From assembly GCA_002336975.1 (NCBI GenBank), contig DDFA01000110.1:1-17881 (forward strand): a DNA stretch of 17,881 nucleotides, in the 5' to 3' direction. Positions 1 to 7,705 of this stretch are shown piece after piece. This DNA is from Phyllobacteriaceae bacterium UBA1940. Its GTDB lineage: Bacteria > Pseudomonadota > Alphaproteobacteria > Rhizobiales > Rhizobiaceae. The position numbers and the translations under genes are program-made. Below the pieces are notes generated by a model. The model worked only from the letters and a program-made list of their open reading frames with translations, was not told the DNA's origin and searched no databases. Each line of letters opens with the position of its first letter. The first letter of the stretch is position 1.

Positions 1-38
1 CCTGTTGAAAGCTCACAGCTAGAGCATGCTGATTGGCC

Positions 39-66
39 TGCTGCCGGTCCCGTGGACAGGCAGTTA
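39..66 (-). repeat. Probable terminal repeat of a decayed IS3-type element
   Basis: Directly after the stop codon of the IS3-like C-terminal fragment (stop at 64-66, minus strand) the minus strand reads CTGCCTGTCCACGGGACC. This resembles IS3-family ends that carry a CTGTCCAC block, and on the plus strand the block begins with TG at 39. The other end of the element is outside the window or deleted, so the boundary is inferred. Confidence 0.35.
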
Positions 67-234
67 AGCGAATCCCACCTTCCTTTCGAACTCAACCGGG
101 CTGACGTAACCGATCGTCGAGTGTCTGCGCACCGTGTTCCGCGACATTCCAAGATCCCGCGCGATCTCCCTGATCGCCTTTCCCTTGACGAAGCGCTCCC
201 GCCGGATCCGGCCGATCGTCTCCACAATCAACAT
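64..234 (-). pseudogene. Chimeric transposase remnant: IS21 IstA N-terminus fused to IS3 OrfB C-terminus
   Basis: Read on the minus strand from the ATG at 232-234, the first about 34 residues (MLIVETIGRIRRERF, then VKGKAIREIARDLG and MSRNTVR) match the N-terminal helix-turn-helix of IS21-family IstA. The frame then passes straight into HSTIGYVSPVEFE, the classic C-terminal signature of IS3-family OrfB, and stops at 64. IstA is normally about 400-500 residues and OrfB about 270-300, so neither is complete and no DDE catalytic core remains. The join falls around the arginine codons near 125-135, where both families have basic residues. The frame stays open upstream to 336, but those 34 extra residues match nothing I recognise and are probably not coding. 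No function is expected. Confidence 0.7.
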
Positions 235-365
235 CTCCGCCACCCGCTCGTTCGGCCAATCCGAGCAGGCCGCCTTCCTCAAGGTGCGGGTCAGTTTTTC
301 GAGCCGATCAAGCCCGGTGCTGGGCAAATCTTCCACGCCGGATCACAGTTTGCGACGCGCCCAAA

Positions 366-1280
366 TTACTTTGCCGCGCCGCCACGCCCCGACCACGTCG
401 ATTTGAGCATGTCGCGAAAGCGTTGCGCCGCCGGCGACAGCCGTCCGGCCCGTCGCTCGACGAGCCCGATGGAGCGGTGAATCACCGGATCGACGATCGG
501 CACGGCGGCGATCAACGGGTGGTCGTCCGGCGGCGTCGCCAGGCGCGGCAGCACGGAGGCGCCGAGCCCACGCTCGACGAGGCCAAGCGAAGTGTTGAGG
601 TGATTGACGACGAACGCGAAGTTGAGCTGCACGCCGGTATGGGCGAGCGCCGCGTCGAGGATGATGCGATTGCCGCTGGTGCGGCTGACGCCGATCAGCC
701 GATGGCTTTCGAGATCCTTCCACACGATCTTTTTTCGGCGCGCGAGCGGATGGTCGCGCCGGCAGGCGAGAACGAACGGGTCTTCGACCAGCGGCGAGAA
801 TGAGAGCTCGCCGTGAGAAACACCGCTTAGATTAATGCCGAATTCCGCCTCTCCCCGCGCGACGGCGTCGAGCGCGGCGTTGGCCGACATGTCGAGAATG
901 CGAAAGCGGATGTTGGGATACTGCGCGGTGAACCGCTCGATCGCTTCCGGCAGAAAATAGAAAGCTGCCGTCGGCACGCAGGCGAGCGTCACCTCGCCAT
1001 GCTGCTTGCCCCCAACCCCCGTCAGGCCAAGCAACTGATCTTCCAACTCGTTGATCAGCCGCCGCATCATCGGCTCCAGCGATGAGCCGACCGTCGAGGG
1101 CGCGACGCGGCGCGTCGTACGTTCGAGCAGCGGCGCGCCGATCGAGGCTTCAAGCGCCTGAATGCGGCGCGACAGCGCGGGCTGGGACAAGTTGAGCGAC
1201 TGGGCAGCCTTGTGAAAGCTGCCCAGTTCGAGCACGGCCAGAAACGCGCGCAGATCGAGAATCTCAAAATTAATGTTCAT
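366..1280 (-). CDS. LysR-family transcriptional regulator
   Basis: This is a 304-residue protein, the usual LysR length. The N-terminal winged helix-turn-helix spans about residues 5-65 and contains the family pattern FLAVLELGSFHKAAQSLN followed by SQPALSRRIQALE. The rest is the two-lobed periplasmic-binding-protein-like effector domain, with typical segments such as GEVTLACVPT and LGLVERGLGASVLP. The ATG at 1278-1280 has a weak upstream GAGGT. The gene diverges from the dctA-aclB-aclA-yciA operon, the standard arrangement for a LysR activator whose co-inducer is a substrate or product of the adjacent pathway. The ligand cannot be read from sequence; a di- or tricarboxylate is inferred from context. 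Two dyads in the intergenic region are its likely binding sites, one abutting this start, which would suit autorepression. Confidence 0.93.
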   Translation of the reverse strand: MNINFEILDLRAFLAVLELGSFHKAAQSLNLSQPALSRRIQALEASIGAPLLERTTRRVAPSTVGSSLEPMMRRLINELEDQLLGLTGVGGKQHGEVTLACVPTAAFYFLPEAIERFTAQYPNIRFRILDMSANAALDAVARGEAEFGINLSGVSHGELSFSPLVEDPFVLACRRDHPLARRKKIVWKDLESHRLIGVSRTSGNRIILDAALAHTGVQLNFAFVVNHLNTSLGLVERGLGASVLPRLATPPDDHPLIAAVPIVDPVIHRSIGLVERRAGRLSPAAQRFRDMLKSTWSGRGGAAK

Positions 1281-1283
1281 TAC

Positions 1284-1306
1284 GCATCAATACCTCAAAT
1301 CTTTGC
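1284..1306. promoter_or_regulatory. Putative LysR site 1 (degenerate dyad next to lysR start)
   Basis: GCATCAAT (1284-1291), seven bases, then ATCTTTGC (1299-1306). The right arm matches the ideal complement of the left at five of eight positions. It has the same left half and spacing as the better dyad at 1339-1361 and lies four bases from the lysR start codon, suggesting an autoregulatory site. Inferred, not demonstrated. Confidence 0.4.
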
Positions 1307-1338
1307 ATTTTACAATCGGACGTCTTTGCGATGAATTA

Positions 1339-1361
1339 GCATCAATAAAGACAATTAATGC
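1339..1361. promoter_or_regulatory. Putative LysR site 2 (dyad GCATCAAT-N7-ATTAATGC)
   Basis: GCATCAAT (1339-1346) and ATTAATGC (1354-1361) form an inverted repeat with one mismatch and a 7 bp spacer. The short AT-rich interrupted dyad is of the kind LysR proteins bind. The identical half-site GCATCAATA recurs 55 bp upstream at 1284, about five helical turns away, as in recognition/activation site pairs. Confidence 0.5.
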
Positions 1362-1688
1362 ACTGAGGGAAAGAAGCGCGCAATGGCGAAAAGATATGTC
1401 CGTGCGAATCCACGCACCTTAGGGCCTCCACCCCCCACCCTTTTTTCGCAAGCCGTTTTCCACGCGGATGCGCCGCGCCGTGCGGCGGCCGTCGTCGTCG
1501 ATATGACGCGGCGCTGCGCCCCCTCCGCCACGCGCGCGTGACCAGCCATCGCGACGGGGCGAGCGGCCATCGCGCCGACGCCTCCGAGAAACGCGCGGCT
1601 CGTCAGCGCGCGATGCGGATGCCTCGTCGCGCGTCGTCCTACGAAGTTTTCATTGAAACCGTAGCGCAAAAAAAAAGGGGAGAGGAAC

Positions 1689-3083
1689 ATGCACCAGATC
1701 GCAGCCGCGCCATTCCCGGCGCCGCGAAAGAAGAAGCCTCTGTATCAAGAGCTCTATATGCAGGTGCTGATCGGCGTGCTGATCGGCGTGTTGCTGGGAC
1801 ATTTCGCGCCGGACCTCGCCGTGAAGGCCAAACCGCTCGGCGACGCCTTCATCAAGATCATCAAAATGATGATCGTGCCTGTCGTATTCTCCACCATCGT
1901 CATCGGGCTCGCCACCGTCGGCGCCGACAAAAACATCGGCATGACGCTGCTCAAGTCACTCGCGCTGTTCTACGTCCTGACGATCATCGCCTTGATGATC
2001 GGCCTGATCGCCGTCGAAGGGTTCAGGCCCGGCGCCGGGATGCATCTCGATCCAAAAACGATTGACCCGTCGCAAGTCGCGACGTTCGCCGGCGGCGCCA
2101 AAAAGCTCGATACGATCGGCGTGCTTCTGCACATCATCCCGACGAGTTACTTCACGCCCTTCGGCGAGGGCGAGGTTCTGCCGACGCTTTTCATCGCGTT
2201 GATCACGGGGCTCGGCCTGCGCAAGGTCGGCAAGATGGGCGCGCCGTTTCTGGCTGGCCTCCAGTCCTTTTCGGAAGTCATCTTCGCCGCCTTCGGCATG
2301 CTGATGAAGTTCGCGCCGATCGGCGCCTTTGGGGCCATCGCCTTCGTCGTCGCCACCAACGGGCTTCGCACGATCGGCGGCCTGGGGCTGCTCATCCTCA
2401 CCTTCTACGCCGCGTGCCTCTTCTTCGTGTTCGTCGTGCTGGGCGCGCTGGCGTGGTTCCATGGGTTCAGCCTCTGGAAGCTGCTGCGCTACATCCGCGA
2501 CGAGCTTCTCGTGGTGCTCGGCACCTCGTCGACGGAGCCGGTGCTGCCGGCGATGCTCTACAAGCTCGAAAAACTCGGTTGCGCGAAGGGCTCTGTCGGC
2601 CTGACGCTGCCGCTTGGCTATTCGTTCAACCTCGACGGCACCGCCATCTACCTCACCTTGTCGGCGGTGTTTCTGTCGCAGGCCATGGATATCCCGCTCA
2701 CTCAGGGACAGATCCTGGTGATGCTCATGATCATGCTGCTCACGTCCAAGGGCGCGGCGGGCGTGTCGGGCTCGGGCTTCGCGGCGCTGGTGGCGACGCT
2801 GGCGGCGATGCCGGACATGATCCCCGTGGCGGGCGTCGTCATGCTGGCGGGCATCGACCGCTTCATGTCTCTGGGCCGCGCCATGACGAGCCTGTGCTCC
2901 AACGCGGTTGGATGCGTCGTCCTGGCGATATGGGAAAACGCGTGCGACCGCGAAACGCTCGCGCGAGAACTCGACGCCGGCTACGCGCCGGTCGACTCCC
3001 CGCGCAGGACATGGCCCGCATCGCCGGCTGACTCCGGGCAGGATTCCTGTTCGAATGGCGTCCCCCATTCGAAACGAAATTGA
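1689..3083 (+). CDS. dctA: DctA-type dicarboxylate:cation symporter (DAACS family)
   Basis: This 464-residue inner-membrane transporter would import C4-dicarboxylates or a related carboxylate with protons or sodium. The family motifs are all present: the hairpin-1 serine-rich loop GTSSTEP (278-284), the NMDGT-type ion/substrate motif as NLDGT (314-318), the hairpin-2 loop SKGAAGVSGSG (from 353) and the last-helix pattern beginning GIDRFMSLGRAMTS. Multiple hydrophobic helices start at about residue 24. Length fits DctA (about 430-450) plus a polar Ser/Pro-rich tail of roughly 30 residues. The start ATG follows a strong GGGGAGAGGA site. It is the first gene of the operon, 63 bp before the ATP-grasp subunit, suggesting that it feeds that enzyme. 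DctA proteins normally prefer succinate, fumarate and malate; citrate transport would be unusual but is suggested by the neighbours. Confidence 0.93.
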   Translation: MHQIAAAPFPAPRKKKPLYQELYMQVLIGVLIGVLLGHFAPDLAVKAKPLGDAFIKIIKMMIVPVVFSTIVIGLATVGADKNIGMTLLKSLALFYVLTIIALMIGLIAVEGFRPGAGMHLDPKTIDPSQVATFAGGAKKLDTIGVLLHIIPTSYFTPFGEGEVLPTLFIALITGLGLRKVGKMGAPFLAGLQSFSEVIFAAFGMLMKFAPIGAFGAIAFVVATNGLRTIGGLGLLILTFYAACLFFVFVVLGALAWFHGFSLWKLLRYIRDELLVVLGTSSTEPVLPAMLYKLEKLGCAKGSVGLTLPLGYSFNLDGTAIYLTLSAVFLSQAMDIPLTQGQILVMLMIMLLTSKGAAGVSGSGFAALVATLAAMPDMIPVAGVVMLAGIDRFMSLGRAMTSLCSNAVGCVVLAIWENACDRETLARELDAGYAPVDSPRRTWPASPADSGQDSCSNGVPHSKRN

Positions 3084-3146
3084 ACGCGCATACACCTCCG
3101 CCAAGACGGCGCCACGCCTACACCAACTCACTCGAGGAACGCCGAT

Positions 3147-4427
3147 ATGCAAGTCACAGGCATGCTCTACGGTTCGCGACTTCTCAAGCACGTCGATTTT
3201 CCGACGCCCGAAGTGCTCGGCCCCGATGCGAGCGAAGACGAAATCCAGGCGATGCTGGATCGCCATAAGCTGATTTTCATCAAGCCGCTGTTCAAGGGCG
3301 GCGTCGGCAAGAAGGGCAAGGCGGGCCTGATCGGCAAGGCGAGCGATCTGGCCACGGCGCTGAAGGAAAAAGAGCGACTCTATTTCGTCGAGCACCGCCA
3401 CGGCAACGCGACCGCCAAGGCGAACGGCGTCACCTTCGAGGCCGCTGTGCCCGCCGAGCACGAGGTGTATTTCTCGATCACGGACTCGACGCAGTTCCGC
3501 GCGCCGACGATGACGCTGACGCATAAGGGCGGCGTCGCGATCGAGGAGCTGGATAAAGGCGACATCGCCAACGTCCCGTTCGACGCGCTGACCGGCCTCA
3601 AGGCCTTCGTCGTGGGCAACGCGCTGTCCGACATCGGCGCGCCGAAAGAGATCATTTCGCCGCTTGTGCAGCATCTCCCCAAACTCTGGGAGCTGATGCA
3701 CCACTACGGAATGACGACGCTCGAACTCAATCCGATCCGCATGAGGGTGGACAAAGGCGGGCGTCTGACGCCCGTGGCCTGCGACTTCAAATGCGGCTTC
3801 GATCGCGACGATCCGCGCTGGCATCGCCTCGACCTGCCCGCCTCTCTGTTCACCACCGATACGTCTGGCTTCGAGCAGGAGGTCAACCAGCTGCGGACCC
3901 ATCAAGGCCAGTCCGACGTCTTCGTCATCAACGAGCAGGGAACGATCCTCGCGCCGACGTTCGGCGGCGGCGCCAATTCGCTCGTCACGCAGGTGCTCGG
4001 CGACGCCGCGATCATCTCCTCGGACTTCGGCGGCAACCCGCCTTACGAGAAGATGAAGGCGGTGGCGCGCATCTGCTACAAGCATTGGCTGCGTCAGTCG
4101 AACGTGCTGTTCATCATCGGCGGCAAATCGAACAACACCGACATTTACGAGACCTTCCGCGCGATGGGCGATGCGCTGCGCGAGCACTTCAGCGCCTACG
4201 GCCCGACGCCGGTCTATGTCGTGGCGGGGCGCGGCGGCCCCAATCTGGTGCGCGGCTTCGGCTCGCTGGCGGAGACCTGCGAGTCGCTGGGGCTGCCTTA
4301 TCGCTTCTTCGGTTTCGACAGCGCGATCTCCGAGGTCGTCAACTACGCGAAGGCGGTTGACGACTGGATGAAGGCAGGCGGGCGCGACGAGCTTTCCGCG
4401 CGTCTCGGCGTGAAGGCGGTCGCCTGA
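3147..4427 (+). CDS. aclB: ATP-citrate lyase-like small subunit (ATP-grasp and citrate-binding)
   Basis: This 426-residue protein resembles succinyl-CoA synthetase beta and the N-terminal half of animal ATP-citrate lyase. It would bind ATP and the carboxylate and pass phosphate to the histidine of the large subunit. The N-terminal ATP-grasp fold includes the lysine-rich strand around residues 46-60 and the LELNPI segment (192-197). The C-terminal half matches the ACL citrate-binding domain: TFGGGANSLV, then IIGGKSNNTD with N329 and T331, then GRGGPN with R362. By remembered alignment these correspond to the citrate ligands N346, T348 and R379 of human ACLY. A GAGGA lies upstream of the start, and the stop is 28 bp before the large subunit, so the two are almost certainly co-translated partners. 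Succinyl- or malyl-CoA ligase beta is the alternative, but the citrate-pocket residues favour ACL. Confidence 0.82.
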   Translation: MQVTGMLYGSRLLKHVDFPTPEVLGPDASEDEIQAMLDRHKLIFIKPLFKGGVGKKGKAGLIGKASDLATALKEKERLYFVEHRHGNATAKANGVTFEAAVPAEHEVYFSITDSTQFRAPTMTLTHKGGVAIEELDKGDIANVPFDALTGLKAFVVGNALSDIGAPKEIISPLVQHLPKLWELMHHYGMTTLELNPIRMRVDKGGRLTPVACDFKCGFDRDDPRWHRLDLPASLFTTDTSGFEQEVNQLRTHQGQSDVFVINEQGTILAPTFGGGANSLVTQVLGDAAIISSDFGGNPPYEKMKAVARICYKHWLRQSNVLFIIGGKSNNTDIYETFRAMGDALREHFSAYGPTPVYVVAGRGGPNLVRGFGSLAETCESLGLPYRFFGFDSAISEVVNYAKAVDDWMKAGGRDELSARLGVKAVA

Positions 4428-4455
4428 AGCTCCCCACTTTTCAAGGATCACGATC

Positions 4456-7170
4456 ATGCACAAGCAAGGCATCGAAGGATTTCCCTACTATCTCGGCGTG
4501 AACTCTCTTGACGAGATCGCGACGCGCGACGACCGCGTCTGCGTCCTCAACATCATGGGCGGCGAGTCGCGCACGGTGACGCCGGTCAGCCACGCCTTCT
4601 CGGGCGGCAACATCGTCTTCGGCACCTCGCCCGGACGCGGGGGCCAGACGCTCAAGACGGCGGCGGGCGAAATTCCCGTCTTCAACACGGTGCGCGAGGG
4701 GCTCAATGCGGGCCTACGCTTCAATACCGGCGTCGTCTACCTGCCGCCCTCAGGCGTGCGCGACGGCGTCGCCGAGCTGGTGCGCGTCAATCCCGACCTC
4801 AAGAAGATCGTGATCCTGACGGAGAAGGTGGCGGTTCATGACGCGCGCGAAATCCGCGCCATCGCGCAGGCCAACGGCGTCGACGTGTTCGGCGCCAATT
4901 GCCTCGGCGTCGCCGACAGCTGGAACCGCGTGCGCATCGGCGGCGCGCTCGGGGGCGACCATCCCGATGAATCGCTGATTAAGGGATCGGTGGCGATCTT
5001 CTCGAATTCCGGCGGTTTCTCGACGACCATCGCGCAGTATCTGGCGACGGAAGGATGGGGCACGACGACGGTGATCTCGTCGGGCAAGGACGTTTACATC
5101 CACTACGCCGCGCGCGACTTCGCCCACGCGTTTCGGAATGACAAGCGCAGCAAGGCGGCGGTGCTCTACAGCGAGCCCGGTGGGTATTACGAGCATGGCG
5201 TCGATTTCGGAAAGCCGGTCGTCGTCTGCGTCGTCGGACGCTGGAAATCGAAGCTGACGCGCGCGGTCGGCCATGCCGGCGCGATGGCGGGATCGGGCGA
5301 TAGGGCGGAGGACAAGGAAGATTGGTTCGTCGAGCAGTTCGGCGTGGACGGCGTCTACACGCCGGAGACCCCGCATGTGTCGAAGAAAGGCGCGATCGTC
5401 ACCAACATCTCGCATATTCCCGCCGCGTTGACGGCGGTGATGAAGCTGAACGGCGTCGAGCCTGACTTTCCCGCGCGCGGCACGTTAACGCTCAAATGCT
5501 GGATGGCGAACGACCAGGGTCTGTCGGCGCCGCCCTTCATCGCGATGGCGCCTGACGAGGCGATCGCGCCCTACAACGCGCAGATCGACGCGCTGAAGGA
5601 GCAGATCGGCGTCGTCACGCCGCGCCAGAACATGAAGGACAAATCCGGCGCGACGCAGATGGACCCGCGCACGCAGGTGACGAGCGTGCACGGAAACTCC
5701 GTCCTCGACCTCGCTCTGCAGCCGCTGGAAGCCAATTTCGCGCTGCCCCTCGTTCACGAGATCGCCACCGCCAACGATCGCGCGATGCTCGACATCGCCG
5801 TCGCCGCCGAGATGAACCTTGTGGGCGACCTGACGCTGGTCGCGGCGGAGGCGGCGCGTGAAGCGGGCAACTCGCCGAACACGGTGATGGCGGCGGCCGC
5901 CGCGATCGTCGGCCCCAAACGCGTCGAACGCGCGTTGGCTTGCGCGAAGGCGTTGATCGATCTCTTCGCGCATTCGGGTCTGACCGACGCGCGCGACGAA
6001 TCCTTCGACGCCAGCGCCATCACGCTCGACGCCGGCCGCCGCGCGCTGTTTGCGGCGAACGCCGACGAGGCGGACGATCCGCGCCCGGCCGCGATGCTCG
6101 CCGCGATGCGCGCGCGGGGCGCGAAGTCGATCTTCCTGAAATATCTTGAGGGGCAGGGCCTGTCGCTGTCGCGCGACGCCATCCTGGCGGCGATTTCGAC
6201 GACGATCGCCTGGGGGCCGTTGATGCGCAAGCGCATCTCGCGGCTCACCGCGGAGACGTTGCCATGGTATCTGCGTCTGTACGGCGTCATGATCGGCGCT
6301 TCGATCCCCGCGCGCTGGCATCAGCATGGCGAGCTTCATGGCGTGCCGCGCGACGAACGCTTCGGGGCGTGGCGGATGTCGGACTTCCTGTTCCTCGCGC
6401 TGACGGGCAAGAAGCCCACCGAACGCGAAGCCCTGCCGTTGCAGATGCTCATCGGTCTGTTGATCTCGAACGGTCCGGGGTCGATCACCGCGCAGGGCGC
6501 GAAGGGCGCGGTCGCCGCCGACGGTCCGCAGACGCCCTCGCGCGTGCAGATCAACAAGGCGATGATCGGATGCCTGAGCCATAGCGGCTACAGCCACGGC
6601 GGCAACGGCTTCGAAGGCATGGCGTTCCTGCTCGATCAGTTCAAGGACGCGCGGCTGACCGATCCCACCAACCCCGATCACGGGCTTGATCTGAAGGCGA
6701 TGGCCCGGCGGTTCGCGCTCGCCTACAAGGCGGAGAAAAAGCAGACGAAGGAGAGCGGCGCGGGCGAAACGCGCGCGCTTCCGGGCGTCAATCATCCCAT
6801 TTTCAAAGGCAAGCCCGTCAACTACGATCCGCGCGAGCGCTTCATCGCCGACTTCATGGCGAAACGAGGCGACTACAACATCTTCCACGCCTACTACTGC
6901 GAGCTCGTGCAGGCGCTTTACGATGTCGGCGCGACGCGCACGGTGTTTTGCGTCAACGTCGATGCGGTGATCGCGGCGCTGATGCTCGCCTTGCTGTGGA
7001 AGGATTACACCGGAGGCCGGCTCGCGGAGAGGGACCTCGAAACTGCGGCGTTCAACGTCTTCCTCTACGGCCGCATGATCGGCGCGGCCGCAGAGATCGA
7101 CGATCACCTCAACCGCGGGCGAAACATGGATACGCGCACCCCGCTCGAACACTGCGCTTTCGTGGTGTGA
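4456..7170 (+). CDS. aclA: ATP-citrate lyase-like large subunit (CoA ligase and citryl-CoA lyase), unusually long
   Basis: This 904-residue protein has a succinyl-CoA-synthetase-alpha-like N-terminal half: a loop GTSPGRGGQT (56-65), a nucleotide/CoA strand with NSGGF (184-188) and the phospho-histidine motif GHAGA with H273. The C-terminal about 300 residues are citrate-synthase-like, with FLFLALTGKKPTE, SHGGNG (H714), VNHP (H780) and NVDAV (D836). The two halves would make and then cleave an acyl-CoA such as citryl-CoA. Two features are odd. About 260 more residues separate the phospho-histidine from the lyase core than in human ACLY, and this insert (about 370-620) itself looks faintly citrate-synthase-like. 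Also, the position aligned by eye with catalytic H900 of ACLY is N672, in SNGPG rather than DHGP. AAGGA precedes the ATG. It is probably a divergent (type II-like) ACL. An ATP-dependent ligase-lyase for another 3-hydroxy-tricarboxylate is possible. Confidence 0.8.
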   Translation: MHKQGIEGFPYYLGVNSLDEIATRDDRVCVLNIMGGESRTVTPVSHAFSGGNIVFGTSPGRGGQTLKTAAGEIPVFNTVREGLNAGLRFNTGVVYLPPSGVRDGVAELVRVNPDLKKIVILTEKVAVHDAREIRAIAQANGVDVFGANCLGVADSWNRVRIGGALGGDHPDESLIKGSVAIFSNSGGFSTTIAQYLATEGWGTTTVISSGKDVYIHYAARDFAHAFRNDKRSKAAVLYSEPGGYYEHGVDFGKPVVVCVVGRWKSKLTRAVGHAGAMAGSGDRAEDKEDWFVEQFGVDGVYTPETPHVSKKGAIVTNISHIPAALTAVMKLNGVEPDFPARGTLTLKCWMANDQGLSAPPFIAMAPDEAIAPYNAQIDALKEQIGVVTPRQNMKDKSGATQMDPRTQVTSVHGNSVLDLALQPLEANFALPLVHEIATANDRAMLDIAVAAEMNLVGDLTLVAAEAAREAGNSPNTVMAAAAAIVGPKRVERALACAKALIDLFAHSGLTDARDESFDASAITLDAGRRALFAANADEADDPRPAAMLAAMRARGAKSIFLKYLEGQGLSLSRDAILAAISTTIAWGPLMRKRISRLTAETLPWYLRLYGVMIGASIPARWHQHGELHGVPRDERFGAWRMSDFLFLALTGKKPTEREALPLQMLIGLLISNGPGSITAQGAKGAVAADGPQTPSRVQINKAMIGCLSHSGYSHGGNGFEGMAFLLDQFKDARLTDPTNPDHGLDLKAMARRFALAYKAEKKQTKESGAGETRALPGVNHPIFKGKPVNYDPRERFIADFMAKRGDYNIFHAYYCELVQALYDVGATRTVFCVNVDAVIAALMLALLWKDYTGGRLAERDLETAAFNVFLYGRMIGAAAEIDDHLNRGRNMDTRTPLEHCAFVV

Positions 7171-7191
7171 TCGGAAGCGAACCGGAAGGAT

Positions 7192-7596
7192 ATGGCGATC
7201 ATGACTGAAGCATCCGCTGGCCCGCGTGGCCAACTCACGACCCGCACCATCGCGATGCCGGCGGACGCCAATCCTTCCGGAGACATTTTCGGCGGCTGGG
7301 TTCTCTCGCAGATGGACCTTGCCGCCGGCATCTGCGCCGGCAAACGGGCGAGGGGCCGCGTCGCGACGATCGCAATCGACGCGATGAAATTCATCAAGCC
7401 CGTATTTGTCGGCGACGTGATGAGCGTCTACGCCGTGCTGGCGCGCAGCGGCCGCACGTCGATGACGCTGCATATCGAAGCCTGGGCCGAGCGCGAACGG
7501 TTCGGCGAAAGCGTTCAGGTGACCGAGGCGCAGTTCACGTTCGTCGCAATCGACGAAGCGGGCAAGACGAGGCCGTTGCCGGCGCTTGAGTCGTGA
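7192..7596 (+). CDS. yciA: YciA-type hotdog acyl-CoA thioesterase
   Basis: This 134-residue hotdog-fold protein matches YciA along its length: RTIAMPADANPSGDIFGGW, then VLSQMDLAAG with the probable catalytic D42, then the KFIKPVFVGD segment and the terminal FVAIDEAGKTRPLP block. YciA enzymes are cytosolic hexameric thioesterases that hydrolyse many acyl-CoAs to free acid and CoA. The start is 21 bp after the large ACL-like subunit and a GGAAGGA lies just upstream; the in-frame ATG at 7201 is an equally possible start with better spacing. As last gene of the operon it may release free acid and CoA from the acyl-CoA product, or clear a dead-end thioester. The in vivo substrate is not evident. 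Confidence 0.9.
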   Translation: MAIMTEASAGPRGQLTTRTIAMPADANPSGDIFGGWVLSQMDLAAGICAGKRARGRVATIAIDAMKFIKPVFVGDVMSVYAVLARSGRTSMTLHIEAWAERERFGESVQVTEAQFTFVAIDEAGKTRPLPALES

Positions 7597-7705
7597 TGGT
7601 CTTGATAGGGGGATGGGGCGAGGCGTGGCTTTCATTCCGGAGACGCGTCCCGTGAGCGTCGTTGCGCCCAGGCGGGTTTGCCACGGACCTTATTGGGCGG
7701 CGTCG

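Larger units (their letters stand above)
1281..1688. promoter_or_regulatory. Divergent regulatory region between lysR and dctA
   Basis: This 408 bp stretch holds no convincing gene. Its lysR-proximal part (1281-1362) is AT-rich against a GC-rich background and carries the two LysR-like dyads listed separately. The dctA-proximal part (about 1380-1670) is GC-rich and would be a long leader if the promoter sits beside the dyads. It ends in an A-tract and the GGGGAGAGGA ribosome-binding site before dctA. I see no confident -35/-10 pair, no riboswitch I recognise and no intrinsic terminator. Confidence 0.6.

Noticed and set aside
1383..1541. Possible 52-residue ORF in the lysR-dctA intergenic region (MAKRYVRANPRTLG...)
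   Set aside because: It has a plausible GAGGGA 12 bases upstream, but the protein is of low complexity with a polyproline run and no recognisable family; not strong enough to call.
1956..4472. Minus-strand open frame of 838 codons antisense to dctA and aclB
   Set aside because: It is Arg/His/Glu-rich with no recognisable domain, and mirrors strongly supported genes on the other strand; long antisense frames are common in GCG-rich DNA.
5485..7635. Minus-strand open frame of 716 codons antisense to the large ACL-like subunit and yciA
   Set aside because: Same composition artefact; no motif, and it crosses two well-supported genes.
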